This document shows, in pieces, positions 37,839 through 49,500 of a stretch of DNA of 64,000 bases. The notes beneath the pieces were generated by a model. That model was not told the DNA's origin. It did no database searches and saw only the letters and a list, made by a program, of their open reading frames with translations. The position numbers and the translations under genes were made by a program. Position 1 is the stretch's first letter, and every line of letters starts with the position of its first letter. Source of the stretch: Paramacrobiotus metropolitanus (taxonomy: Eukaryota > Tardigrada > Eutardigrada > Parachela > Macrobiotidae); assembly GCF_019649055.1 (NCBI RefSeq), contig NW_026570351.1, forward strand, positions 186,001 through 250,000, written 5' to 3'.

Positions 37839-39154
37839 ATGGCACCGCGTATCTGTTTTATGGCATGCCTCGTAATCGTAGCAGCAAGCAGCCAAATGGT
37901 GGCTTCACTTCCAACGACGGAGTTGCCAAAAAATTGCACAACAGAAGATCAGACAGCGGCTGAACAGTGCCTACAATCTTTCTACGCTCTGCTAAACAAG
38001 AACAGAGAAAAACTGCAAACACTCGAAGCAGGCTTCGCCACCGGTGACCCCAACATGACCACTGCCGCCGCCGCAGTCGAGTTTGTATGCGGGTAAGTCG
38101 ACAATGCAACCAGCAATTTTACTGGTACTTCTTGTTATGAAATACTCAAATGCATATTTAATTACCCAGCCAACACTAATTTTTAGCCTAAACAGATAAT
38201 AATTGCTCATATTGCTTTAGACCGCTGGCTGGCGCGTTTACCTGTCTTGAACAGCTGCCGCGTCCATGTTTTTCCCACTGGATATGACCATGGAGCTTCA
38301 TTGGTTTCTGCACAACCCGCGAATTACTGTAAATACCAGCGACATTTTCCGCCGAGTGTGCAGTGTTCCAGATCTGAGCCAACACTTAATCCGCATTGTT
38401 AAATGCAAAACAGCACTTCCCACTTTTAAAGCCGATGGCGTTTTGGGTGAAATTCAGCGTGCTATTGGCCCAGCCCCTTTTCCCCAGACCCTGGATAACT
38501 TTTTTGATTGGCAATGCCGGTAAATAAAAATGTCCAAATTTGGCACCGTTTAAAATATGTAATTTCCAGAATCTCCATGTAGTAGTGCAAACTTATTGTT
38601 ACAAGACCTTGCTATTCCCAAATTTCTCGTAATGTACTTACCACATTCAAAAAACTAAGACTTAGTGTGCAATAAATTTTCTGAATAATTTTTCTTTCGT
38701 ATGTATCCTAAATAATAATCTTTTTACAACATTATAACCCCATAACGAAAACTGTCCCATTTTTAAAAAAACTGGTTTCCCCGAAAAAGTATCTAACAGA
38801 AAGTTAAAAGTTAAAGCTATTATACCACTAGGCTTTAGCTAATGTATATAAAAATAGTAGTAATGTGTAGCATGGTTTTAATTTGTCGGCTAATTCGCCA
38901 CTGCGAATGCGGAATACGTAATGCACTAAACGGCAATAGCCGGTTCTCGTACTAATGAAGAAAGAAGGTAACTAAAGGTCCCGACTAACGAGTGACCATG
39001 TTGCAGAGCGAATCACCATTTAATGGAAACTGTAACCCTGGATCTGGTTGAAACCACGTGCGGTGCGGATGCCGGTGTCACGTACACCACGCTCTTTCCC
39101 CTGGTGCGAGACGTGCTTTCGTGTTCCAGTAATCGTACGGAAGCGGTCGCCTGA
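37839..39154 (+). pseudogene. Small secreted Cys-rich protein, locus C (one frameshift)
   Basis: Exons 37839-38092, 38221-38519 and 39007-39154, with splice sites at the same places as in A and B. Exon 1 gives MAPRICFMACLVIVAASSQ, NCTTEDQTAAEQCLQSF and VCG. Exon 2 is 10 nt shorter than in A and B: 9 nt are an in-frame loss (TALPTF for TALSN...F), and one base is missing near 38270 (TTTTTCCC where A has TTTTGCTCC). That shifts the frame and leads to an early stop. Downstream codons (DIFRRVCSVPDLSQHLIR, DWQCR) are intact in the other frame, so the break is recent or a sequencing error. Exon 3 is open (TLDLVETTCGADAGVTY, CSSNRT). Confidence 0.7.
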
Positions 39155-39940
39155 GTACATAAGAAAGCCGTTACATTTTTCCTCTAACTGTCTAACTGCA
39201 AGTTCTGGCAATTCAGCCGAGAAAATCAAATTGAATCTTTGAGGTCCTTTTATCTTTGAGGTTGTACAACCATTAACCATCTGACAAGAAGAGAATAAAA
39301 TAGGACTGTTCCCTATAATATTATTGTCTGCAAGTGCATGACGGCGGCTGCTTTAACGAAAGGCGACATAATACGCGTATACGATAGCGAGAAAATATCA
39401 CAAAATCGTTAAAAGTTAAGGTATAAATAATGTGCGCTTAAAAATCATACAATATTTGAAAGTATTCGCAACATTTCAACAAAATCGCTGCAGCATTGGG
39501 TAGTTGTACATTATTCTCGCATCTTTTCAACGGCGTCGCCGATCGATAAATTGGTAGCGTAACATGTTATCTCATGCTTCGAAACGGTGTCCCCAAATTA
39601 ATTGCACTTTGCGAATACAAAAAGCACGCAGCACGAATACATGCAGCTGTTTACTTAAGTTCGGGCGGTAACCACTATAGTGATTACCGAAACCCTATAC
39701 ACAGGGACCTAATTTAACATTTACGTAAATAAACAGAGCACCAAGTTCTACTGAATAGGTTGGTATTAAAATTATACGTAATACTCGTATGAGATCGGTG
39801 GCAAGAAAGGTGATCAGCAACGATAATTGCTGTTCTACAATATTCAGGGATGTGCAGATGGCCGTTGGGAAACCCCGTATGCATAAGCCAGGGGGGATCT
39901 TTCGATGATACAGTACAATCATCCTAGTTGTTCCGAAAAT
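39155..39940. other. Intergenic DNA downstream of locus C
   Basis: Shared downstream flank near 39298-39350 (GGACTGTTCCCTATAATATT) and a long stretch related to 29030-29520 after locus A (for example the GGTGGCAAGAAAGGTGATCAGCAACGATAA-like region near 39790). Indicates that the duplicated unit is several kb long. No gene. Confidence 0.55.
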
Positions 39941-39944
39941 CATT

Positions 39945-40480
39945 GTAAGACCTCCGGGTCAAGATAAAGAATGCACACATAATCCAGAGAACCATCTTGC
40001 TTTGGCCATGATCAACAGGCTAAATGCCATTAGTTTGTTCGTATGTCGACTGCTATACGTATTAATGCCGACTGCGGGTATTCAGGTCTGTCGGGTGAAA
40101 ACAGATTGTGCCTCCGTATAATTCTTGCAGTGCCTAAAACGTGCCTAAAACTATGACTCTGCTCATACTAATCTTTTGGTGACCACTCCGTACACACCCT
40201 TTCACGCCCTTTTACTCCGTACACAACCTTGTGCACTGCCTTTCATTCCGTGCACAACCTTTTCGGGCACTGCATTTCATTCCGTGCACAACCTTTGGCA
40301 CTACCATTCACTCGGTACATTCATTCACTCGGTACGTCACTCGGATGAACCGCCGATTAACGGAAGTTATCACCGTGGATCTGGTTAAGGTCATAACCGA
40401 GGATGCTGATGTTACGCGTACCGCGTTTTTCCGGCTTGTGCAAGAAGGTCTTGTGCTTGTCTTGTCAGGCATTATCGTAT
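39945..40480 (+). pseudogene. Relic of secreted-protein gene, locus D
   Basis: The conserved promoter words are present near 39945-40015. At 40153 an ATG opens only MTLLILIFW-stop, matching the start of the signal peptide. A degenerate minisatellite of CCGTGCACAACCTTT words (40190-40335) replaces the rest of exon 1, exon 2 and both introns. An exon-3 remnant follows at about 40344-40470 (NRRLTEVITVDLVKVITEDA), with the Cys lost. A large internal deletion is the simplest reading. Confidence 0.65.
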
Positions 40481-41180
40481 GTATTACATTTACGAAGTTT
40501 ATTACTACTGCTACAATTAAAAACCAATATATTCTGTATTAAATGTCGTATTCTGAGTGGCAAACAGAACCAATTAATGAAAAGCAGCTCGAATTACGTA
40601 ATTCTATTTAATTTTTTCGTATGCGACGGGGAAAAATAATATTATCAGCAAAAGGCGTTACTTCTGTAAAATGTTGCATATTAATTTTTCAATGCCTGCT
40701 CAAATCAGCCATGCCGCATTGTACTAATATCATGATGTCTGGGAAAGCCTTATATACTGAACTCCGGCAATCAGTGTTTGAGATATCTGCCTGGAATATT
40801 AAATTGTGCTCATAGTGTAATTTTAGGCGGTAGTGCAGAACACCATGCAGAAAAGCCTCAGTTCGACAACGAAACTACTTTACGTACCGCAAAAGCTGCT
40901 GCGCTGCTCCCGGCTTTGGACGGATTTTATTTTTAAAAATGCTCTCACCAAAAAATTATCTCGCAGTCGCCTTCATAAATGATTTTTATATTCGGTATAA
41001 CTTGTACTGTACCAACAGGTTATAACAAAGGTCAAACCGCTGCGCAAGGCCATGCCCAGACATTGTAGGCGCGGACTGAATGCTGTCAACAGGTAATCCA
41101 AAATCCAAATAAGCCGCAATGAATCTGTTAGGATAGAGCACAAGTGTTCCAATTGCTTTAAAAACTAATTGAGTGATTTT
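40481..41180. other. Intergenic DNA between loci D and E
   Basis: No recognised gene. Short ORFs at 40403-40815 lack coding character. Confidence 0.5.
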
Positions 41181-41189
41181 TTAGTCCTG

Positions 41190-43090
41190 ATAACGGATAC
41201 AAAGAATGCACGTATAATCCAGTAAACCATTAAGCCTGCGCCTTGATCGGTCGAGGCCAGTGCATTTTCTCTACGACAGCTACTCGTAGGGCGCGGTGGT
41301 TGCATTTATACAGCGATAACGTGCCATAATCGCGCATCCATGTCAGTTGGTGAAAGATAATTTCGCAGCAACAGTAATAACAGCTAGATATATCTTTATT
41401 CACCTGTGGTACAACGTGTTATTACATAATCAAAAAACATCACAATTTTTACAACATTAAAACTTCGTTTAACTTTTCTGCTCCTTCCATTGTTCCCAAA
41501 ACTGAGGCCGCGTTCCCCCGCTGTATCGCCAACGACAATCTTTGACGTAGAAATCCATGGGAACGCTTCTCCCCTGTTTGCTGTTCCAGTCGTTTGCCCG
41601 GTTCTTTGATAATGGCGATGGCGGCCGGGCCCCAAAGGCCCATTGTTCAAAAGCTATCGGAGCAAAGATATACCTGCCGAACAAGTACGCATACAGCTGC
41701 GCCTTTTTTCCTCCGCTTCCAACGCAGCTGCACCTGCGTTTGCCGCCGTAGATTTAAGGTGGGAAGGCGCAACAGTATCCACACAAGTGACATCCCAAGC
41801 TGAACACATTCCTCTCTGCCAGGCAAAGGTTGTGCAGCCGTCAGGGCGTCGTTCGGAAGATGCCAAAAAAACTGTACAGCAGAAGGCCAGGATACGGCCG
41901 AACATGCTCGCAATCCTTCGACATTACGATGCAGATATTCTCCGAGAAGCTAATCATGTTAAAAAGGGCCAATTCACCGCCGGTATCCTCAACGAGGCCA
42001 CTGCGTCAGCAGTAACGAACTTCTTATGCGGGTAAGTAAATTCGCAATCGACTGCACTTTTCCGAAGCATATGGTGTTGCATATATAATTATGTAGTTTG
42101 CTAATTATCAAACCAGAATGTCAAAATTAATAATGGCGTATAAAATTCAGACCGCTAAGTGACGCTCTCAACTGAACTGACGCTTGTGCCTCCTCGATCA
42201 GTGCCCTTTACGGCTGCCACCGGCCCTGCCTGGATTCTGGCTGCAGGTCCATATCAGCGACATTGTCCGTCGCACATGTCGTATTGCGGACCTCAGCCAA
42301 CACTTATTAATTTTCAGGGCAGTGGAATGCAAGAAAGCACTGAACAACCTCCTTACTGTTCAGAACGAGTTTCTTCGTGCAAGCGGCTCACTGAACAAGG
42401 ACAGCCGCTCCCTCGTTGTGGTTATTCTTGACTGGCAATGCAGGTGAGTACTGCACATGTACAGATACTACAGAATCGTTTGAAGAAAATCCAGTTCTGC
42501 TCAATCTGTCGCTATTTGAAACAGCTTTCGTAATGTGCAGTGAACCGCGTACAGATACGTACGTACGCTCTCATGCAGTGGTCATTAGTAAGGGTATAAT
42601 GGGCATCCCGATCCGGCTACCGACTATGTAGTGGCGCGTTGTTTTTTTAATGTTTTCATAATTATGGCGCTTTGCAGCCGCTGTTTACGTGGGTTTATTA
42701 TAGCGGTACAGTCGCGTGCCCTTCTGCAGTTTATGCAAACTTAATACAGTAACCGAGAACTTCTTGGCATCTTTCAGTTCGCAACTTCTCATACTAATCA
42801 ACCTGCGTACGCGCTTGGTAGAGATACATTACGTCGTAGCAAGTACCTCGTGTAGACTCCGAAGCAGCAAATGCAGGAATTGTTTATTGTGGTCCCGGGT
42901 GGGCACTGGTGCAGATAGATCCATCGACGTTTGACGGAGGTTAAAACCGTGGATCTGGTTGCGACTGCCTGTAGCGCAGATGCTGGTATCTCATATGCTT
43001 TGTTATATCCGTTGGTGGAAGAACTTCTTTATTATCACTACGGGTACCAGTTAGCGCTTGTGGTGCGGACAGAGTACTTGACAAATTAGA
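41190..43090 (+). pseudogene. Secreted-protein gene, locus E, 5' half replaced by a LINE fragment
   Basis: The promoter words lie near 41190-41250. A minus-strand LINE fragment (41385-41855) then stands where exon 1 should begin. Family sequence resumes at about 41860 with the codons for PKKLYS/NCTAEG (frameshifted), ends exon 1 at 42031 (TNFLCG), and continues in exon 2 (42151-42443), which has an in-frame TGA near its start but keeps SDIVRRTCRIADLSQHL and DWQCR. An exon-3 remnant at about 42930-43090 (TVDLVATACSADAGISYALL) is preceded by TAG. Loci E and F share RRTCRI in place of RRMCSV, so they form a subgroup. Non-functional. Confidence 0.75.
41385..41855 (-). mobile_element. LINE 3' fragment inserted in locus E
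   Basis: The minus strand encodes, in two or three frames, RRPDGCTTFAWQRGMCSAWD, DVTCVDTVAPSH and then LRQRLSLAIQRGNAASVLGT with GAEKLNEV near the end. These match in order the C-terminal 150 residues of the LINE ORF at 35545-36970 (RPDGLSLFPW, DVTVVDTFATSY, QRLSVEIQRGNAASVLGT). It is more decayed than that copy. Only the 3' end of the element inserted, the usual result of truncated reverse transcription. Confidence 0.8.
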
Positions 43091-44445
43091 CCCGAAATTA
43101 CACTTCAGGAAGCGTCAAAAATGTTATACACGGCTTGAAAACCTATTAATCTGATCAGTGTTAAAGAATTTGTTTGAAAATTGAAGTGCATATTTAAATG
43201 TTTTCTAGCGATGTAGCTGAAAAATTCAAATTGTACTCTGCGCTCCGGATAATAAACTATACGACTTACGAATAATATCATTATATCTACAGCTGCTATA
43301 TAACCTATTCTGTGCATATTAAGTAGTCGAGAATAGTTATTTTTGAATAATATATAGTTTATATAAAAAATAAGGCGAATGATGTTTAATAAGTCGCAGC
43401 ATTTAAGCCGTATAAGAGCTATCTTGTCCAAAACCGTAGATAATTATGCCCTGAGCAGCCATCGTTCTACGGCTTTTTGTACATCTCTTCGATTAACTTC
43501 TGCTGACGTGCGACACGTGAGAAATTATTGGAAAACACATTCAAATTCGAGCCAGCGGTGTCCTATTGGACATCTACATAAAAAAAGAGCAGTACAAAAA
43601 GAGCAGGACCATTACGCCCATTGTTAAAAACAGTTTCATGTATGTTTCCAATTGATATACCATTCGAACAAAGCATAACTCATTTCTGCACAGAGCGGAA
43701 AATACTACAAAAAAACTAGAGTACAAGAAAACCTAATCGAAAAAATGTCCAGAACTGCCTTAAAAGATCCACGCATCTTCCAGGTCAATTAAGTTCAGGT
43801 GTTTATATAATTATGCCCAAGTGCCAGCCGAACACTCCAGGCTTACCATTAGAATTGAGAACTCTTGATTTCTCCGTGCAGTAAGCGCCCCAGTGTTCAT
43901 ATGCTGATACACATGCAAGTCAATGAATAACTGCATTCAGTACGGTAGCTACCGTTGTCACATGTTACTGATACAACTTGTCTGAAAGACTGCTTGTTAA
44001 TTTTAGTACGGACCCTCAAATTAGCCGGTAATCAATATTCGCACCATTTGCATGTACCATTTGTATGCGCAATGTGTTTTGGATAAACCTTTGCAAACCG
44101 CAAATTAATCATTTCAGGTTCATCTACAAAACGCTAGGCAAGTACCGGAGAATCCGCCCGAAAAGGTTGCTCATACAGTTGGCCGGGAGTATTTTCACTG
44201 AAAGGTTAAGAATACTTTTTGCAATTAAATTAGTTTCCTTTCGTAGTAATTTTCACACAACCCAGTGTAATTTATAGTATGTCAGTACAGTACTTTGTAG
44301 TTTGTATCAACCGACGCAAGGAAAAGTCCCACTGATATCCGCGGAAGTGCTTGTTGCCGGCAGATGTGAATGTTAGTACAAATCGATACGCAAAGCTACT
44401 TCTTCCGATACAGTACACTCGTCTTGATTACTACTCATTCTGAAA
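43091..44445. other. Intergenic DNA between loci E and F
   Basis: AT-rich, with only short ORFs. A block near 43540-43700 (CAGTACAAAAAGAGCAGGAC... AACAGTTTCATG...TTCCAATTGATATACCATTC) resembles 46380-46480 downstream of locus F, again showing the duplicated flanks. No gene. Confidence 0.5.
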
Positions 44446-44656
44446 ACCAAATGCGAGATCTCTTGGTCGTGATAAAAATTGCACAGGCAATCAAAGGAGC
44501 CGTTTTATTTGTATCATGATTAATTTCCGCGGTACCCAGACAACACATCAGCAGCGGTTGCATGAGTTCTTCAACAACGACATAAAACGTTCACTACTCG
44601 ACCAGCTTGAACCAGATTTAAAAAGGGAATAATTCTTGACGTAAATGAATAAAATT

Positions 44657-45919
44657 ATGGCTCTGCGCATTTATTTTATAGCGTGTATGCTCATCGTCGC
44701 AGCGAGCAGCCAGCAGACGGTATCAACATCGGCTGAGGTGGTGAGCAACTGTACAATAGAAAACGAGATAGCGGCGGAACAATGCTCGCGATCCTTGGAC
44801 ACCGTATTCCGGGCGCACACCGAACCAATGATAATTGTCGATACATCCTTCGCCGCTGGACTTACCCTCAACGAGACCACTGCTGCAACTATAACTGACT
44901 TTTTATGCGGGTACATGTATATCAAATCGCAACTCCTTTGCTAATGTTTCCTGTTACATACTACGTACGATGTATATTTGTATATTTAATATACATGCAT
45001 AAATAAAATACATATACATAAAATATACATATATTCTTATATACATATATGCATATGTATACAATGTATGTAGATATACATAGCATGTATATGCATTTAT
45101 ATGTAGATATAATACGTACACCTACACATACATACATAAAATATGGTCAGAAGATAGAATAATTGCTTATACTTTGTAGACCGTTGGCAGATGCTCTCAC
45201 CTGTGTTGGACAAGGGCCGCCTCAATGTCCTATTCCACGGCCATGGAACTGGCGCGTATTCTGGCCGCAGGTCAATGTCAGCGACATTGTCCGCCGCACG
45301 TGCCGTATTCCGGACCTCGGCCAACACCTATAATCCGCACTTTCACCTGCAAGAAAGCACTGAGCAACCTTCCCACGGTTAAAAACGAGTTGATTGGGGC
45401 ACTGGAATCATTTCCTGCACGGGGTCATACTTACACTGCGGATTTTCTGGATTGGCAATGCCGGTAAGTACGCCACGTTCATCACAAGTTTGGTTGTTTC
45501 AGCCTGTCTGTATTTGACATCATGGTGCACCGCTTACAGATCGGTAATAAGAACAAATCTGTACTATACAGTAAACACAACAGGAAGATGTCTGTCGCTG
45601 CATGGTTTCGACAGCGGCAGAGATTTTTTTATTTCGACATTTGCCACTTCTTAACTTCTCATAACAATAAGCCTGCGCTGGTTGACCCAAGTCGAAATAT
45701 TTCAACGTAAACCGTGAAGAGAGGCAAATGCAGACTTTTTAACTGCGATTACGAATGGGTATCGTTATTCGTTACAGATTGCATCGGCGTTTAATGAACA
45801 TTGTCACCCTGGACGTGCTCAAGGCAGCGTGTGGCGAGGATGCCGGTGTCACCTATGGTCCTATACCACGTTATTTCCGCTGGTGCAAGAAATTCTTTAC
45901 TGCCCTGGGATCTGATTAA
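44657..45919 (+). pseudogene. Small secreted Cys-rich protein, locus F (frameshifted)
   Basis: Exons 44657-44910, 45180-45463 and 45778-45919. Exon 1 is intact (MALRIYFIACMLIVAASSQ, NCTIENEIAAEQCSRSLD, FLCG). Exon 2 reads SDIVRRTCRIPDLGQHL, then an extra TA at about 45330 makes TAA; the rest (KKALSNLPTVKNELIGALES, DFLDWQCR) is open in another frame. Exon 3 has an 8-base insertion (GGTCCTAT, near 45856) that changes the C-terminus after DAGVTY. Intron 1 (44911-45179) is filled with TATACAT-type simple sequence. The two insertions together (10 nt) do not restore frame. An upstream in-frame Met at 44645 is less likely, because 44657 aligns with the paralogues. Confidence 0.65.
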
Positions 45920-46590
45920 CGACTTGTGAAGTGTGATACGGCTGTGGTCGGGCGCGCCACTTCCGAGTATTTGAGAATAGTAACCCAAAAAAATAAATAT
46001 GTGTTACACTCCATCTTTTTAATCCAACTTTTAACCAGCCGTGTCTGACTGCGCCGTAAGAATTATGGATTGAAATAAGAGACATTTCTAACCTAATACG
46101 TACGATAACTGTTAAAGATTTTCCTCCGTATCTAGATAATCTGTAATCGAGAACTAACAGTAATACCGCATATATACTTCGGAACCATAATAATATTCGT
46201 AACATCTATGTATAAAACTAACAGTAACGTGTTCTATGCTGAATATGAGTTACGTGCAGTGTGAAACTTTTTTCTATTTCTGTGGGCAAGGATTTGTTAA
46301 TTTTTTTGGTAGTCCGTTTTGCAATCCATCAGCAACATTTTACATAAAAAGCCTGTCCAAATTTTATCATTATCATGCATCGAAAACTGGAATAACGCAG
46401 CAAAAAAACGGACCGCTACGCCCGTGATTAAAAAACGATTTCACATTCCCAATTGAAATACCATTCCAGCATCGCATTCAACACAATCACTTATTCATTT
46501 CTGTACAGCGATAAAAAATTAACAAAAACAAACGGATGAAGTGCAACGAAGCGACAGCAAAACAGTGCAGAAACCATCCCATAAAACGGC
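45920..46590. other. Intergenic DNA between the secreted-protein array and UBR7
   Basis: No gene recognised. The two transcription units converge here. Confidence 0.5.
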
Positions 46591-46597
46591 GGAAACA

Positions 46598-49500
46598 TCA
46601 CAAACCGGCCGGTGACTGGTTGTCCTGGCGTTTCTTCTTGCGCTCCTCCTGCAGCCGCTCGAACAGCCGCATCACATCCGCCGCCTGCACTTCCGCCTGA
46701 GCAATTCAAATCAAATCATCATGCGTGCAATTTAATTCAACTGGTTTTAATTTTGCGTATAAGTTCATAACTGTCATTTTATTAAATTAGAAAAATATTA
46801 TTTATTACCATGTTATTTATTTACAGATAAATCTCATGAACCAGTACACAGCAACTTGCTTCAATTTATACAAGAACAAGCCATAACAGTTAGAATTGCT
46901 CTAAACGTTTCACCAAATTACTATTGTATTGTACAATTACTGTAAATACAATTTTTTCCAGCGGTAGTGTATTAATTATCGAGAGAACGCTGGAACTTTG
47001 CTCCCGTCGAAATTTATATGGACCGGTACTCGAAATACCGGACATCATGTACTTTAAGAAACTCTCTACAGAGCGCCGCAAAGGCACAAACAGACAACTA
47101 GCACGTCACAGATTTTTAAAAAAATTATCACCAGAAAATCTCGAGACTATGCAAATCATTGTCGAAAAAACTGGAAATTCGTAAATAGCTAAATCCACGC
47201 TCACGCCTGACTTCCACTTAATTATTCTCCACAATAAGCAAGAAAAAAACATACATTTCTGAATTTCTGTTATGAATACATGACTTTTATTATTGAATTT
47301 ATACTATGATTAATTTTACAATCACTTTCGTAAGTACTGAATTCCCACTAAAACAAATTTTATTGACGGCAGTGTGAATATTGGTTAGCTACACATTTAC
47401 GACGTCTCACCTGGCCTTTTTCCGACATTTCCCGCGCCAGTGACTGCATGCCATCCTTCAACTCCTGCCGCATCTGAGCCACGCCTAATCAAACAAAAAA
47501 TTTGTTCTGACAATTAAAAAATAAATATGCCTGAGTTAATGCACAGCCTTTATGTACGATTAAACGATTGCTAGAACTGGATATCCTCATAGCGCTTGCT
47601 TCTCTTTCGCCTTCCTGCAGTATCGATACCACAAAGCCCTTTTACTTATCCTTCTATTTAAATTTTATACACAGCTGACGCTTTCGCATATTTTCTCTGT
47701 TTGTTTAAGAAACACTCTAAAGTGTCATAAAAATTACTGCAAATTTCCTTATTAAAAAAATCTCAAAACTGTTCATTCAGTCTAAAAATTTCCGTTCTCC
47801 AGAAATCCGTAACCAATTAAACTCACACAATCTTATATTTCTTTTGGCCATACAACAACTAACACCGATGAGCGCCTATTGCGTGCTGCCATTATTCTAC
47901 GACTTTCACTGTCTCCATCCGTACTGCCTCCACGAAATATCCAGCACGTCGACGGAAAAAATTCAGCAGTGCAATATTAAAAATTGCGTTTAAAACGCTG
48001 ATCGTACTGTTGATATGATCATTTGCAAATTAATGTGAAAATGCTCAAAGACAACGGAACAACGGCACAGCAGATGCAGCTAGGCTAATGTATTCACTTA
48101 CGGTTGGCGAACTCAATCTGCCCGTAGCGATCCAGCTCGCCCATGAGGAACTGCGTGTGATCGACATTATCCAGCCGGCCTTTCTCCTCCTGGATCTTCT
48201 CGCGTCCTTTAGCCTCGTACTCCCCGGCCGAATCATCTCCATCCATCAGAAACTCCACCTCTTCTTTCTTGTACAGTTCCTGCGCGAAAACACAGCATAT
48301 CTGCGAGGCAATTCGCAACGCAAAACGCACTGGATACACGAACAAATATTTTTTAAAAAAATTATAGGAAAATTATGCAGATAACCGTTGTAACTGGACA
48401 ACGAAAAACCAATTTAGAAAAATCACTAACCACTGTTTCGAAAAGAAATGCGAATTCTCTCTACTATCAACAAGCGCACGTTTAATGCTTCTTACGACAC
48501 ACACTACATAATAGACCACTGCACTACAATTACATCTCTAGAACAGATTTCGGCCCTTTATGCAATACACTGTAACATAGGCGCAACGAAAGCAACTTCA
48601 TTCATAGTTTAAAACATCAACCTTTATCGGTACGGACAGTACGAGTATTCAATCATTGCGGCTTCTTCGGTAGTTAGATGAAAGAAAAAAAGCACATAAT
48701 ATGCAATACCTGGCAAGGAGGACAGCGGCAGAGATTCTCGTACCATTCGATGGGCGTCCACGCCGCTTCGTCGATCGCACTGATGTCCGGATACATTTTC
48801 TCCACGTATTTCAGCGCACAGCCATCAATCTGGTATTTCTGCAGAAGATTCATATAAAAATTATTCAGTTTATTCCTTTTCTTGCGCATCCGCTGCGCCG
48901 TGACGCAGTTTTCACTTCTGGCTATTTTAGTCTCTCCGTAATCCGTATAAAGCGAAATTTAAAAACTATAAAACAATCCAATATTTCTCGCTTACAGCAT
49001 CCGCTAAAATTTCCATTACCAATTTTCACATTATCAATAAACGCTTTTAAAAAGCCTTCAGTTTTCTTCAGTTTTTATCGTCATTAGGTAATAATCATAT
49101 TTTCCAGACATTTATAAGAGAAAACTTAAAACTATTTAAAAGCGTTGCTTATAATATTATACACAGCTTTTTACGCGTAACATTTAATAAAATTAAACCT
49201 TCGTTTCGCTTGAAATTTGCAATAACGAGGGTTTGTAGTGCTCATTCACTTACGGGATCGAGCGGTTCAAACTGGTAGTCCAGCGCCGTCTCGGCCAGGA
49301 GATAATGCCCGAGGAATTTGTGTTTCTGCAGACACTGCAAGCAGATCAGCGAGCGCGGCACCTTCAGCTTCTCCTCCACATCGCTGATGTCCTTCAGCAC
49401 GTGCGCCAAATGCAGCCAGTCCTCGCAGACGATGCACTGCACCTGGACGCCGCAGAAATTGGCCGGCTCCTGGGGATCCGGATACGGTCGATGGCACACG

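Noticed and set aside
46924-47184. 86-codon plus-strand ORF inside a UBR7 intron
   Set aside because: No recognised motif; flanked by AT-rich intron sequence.
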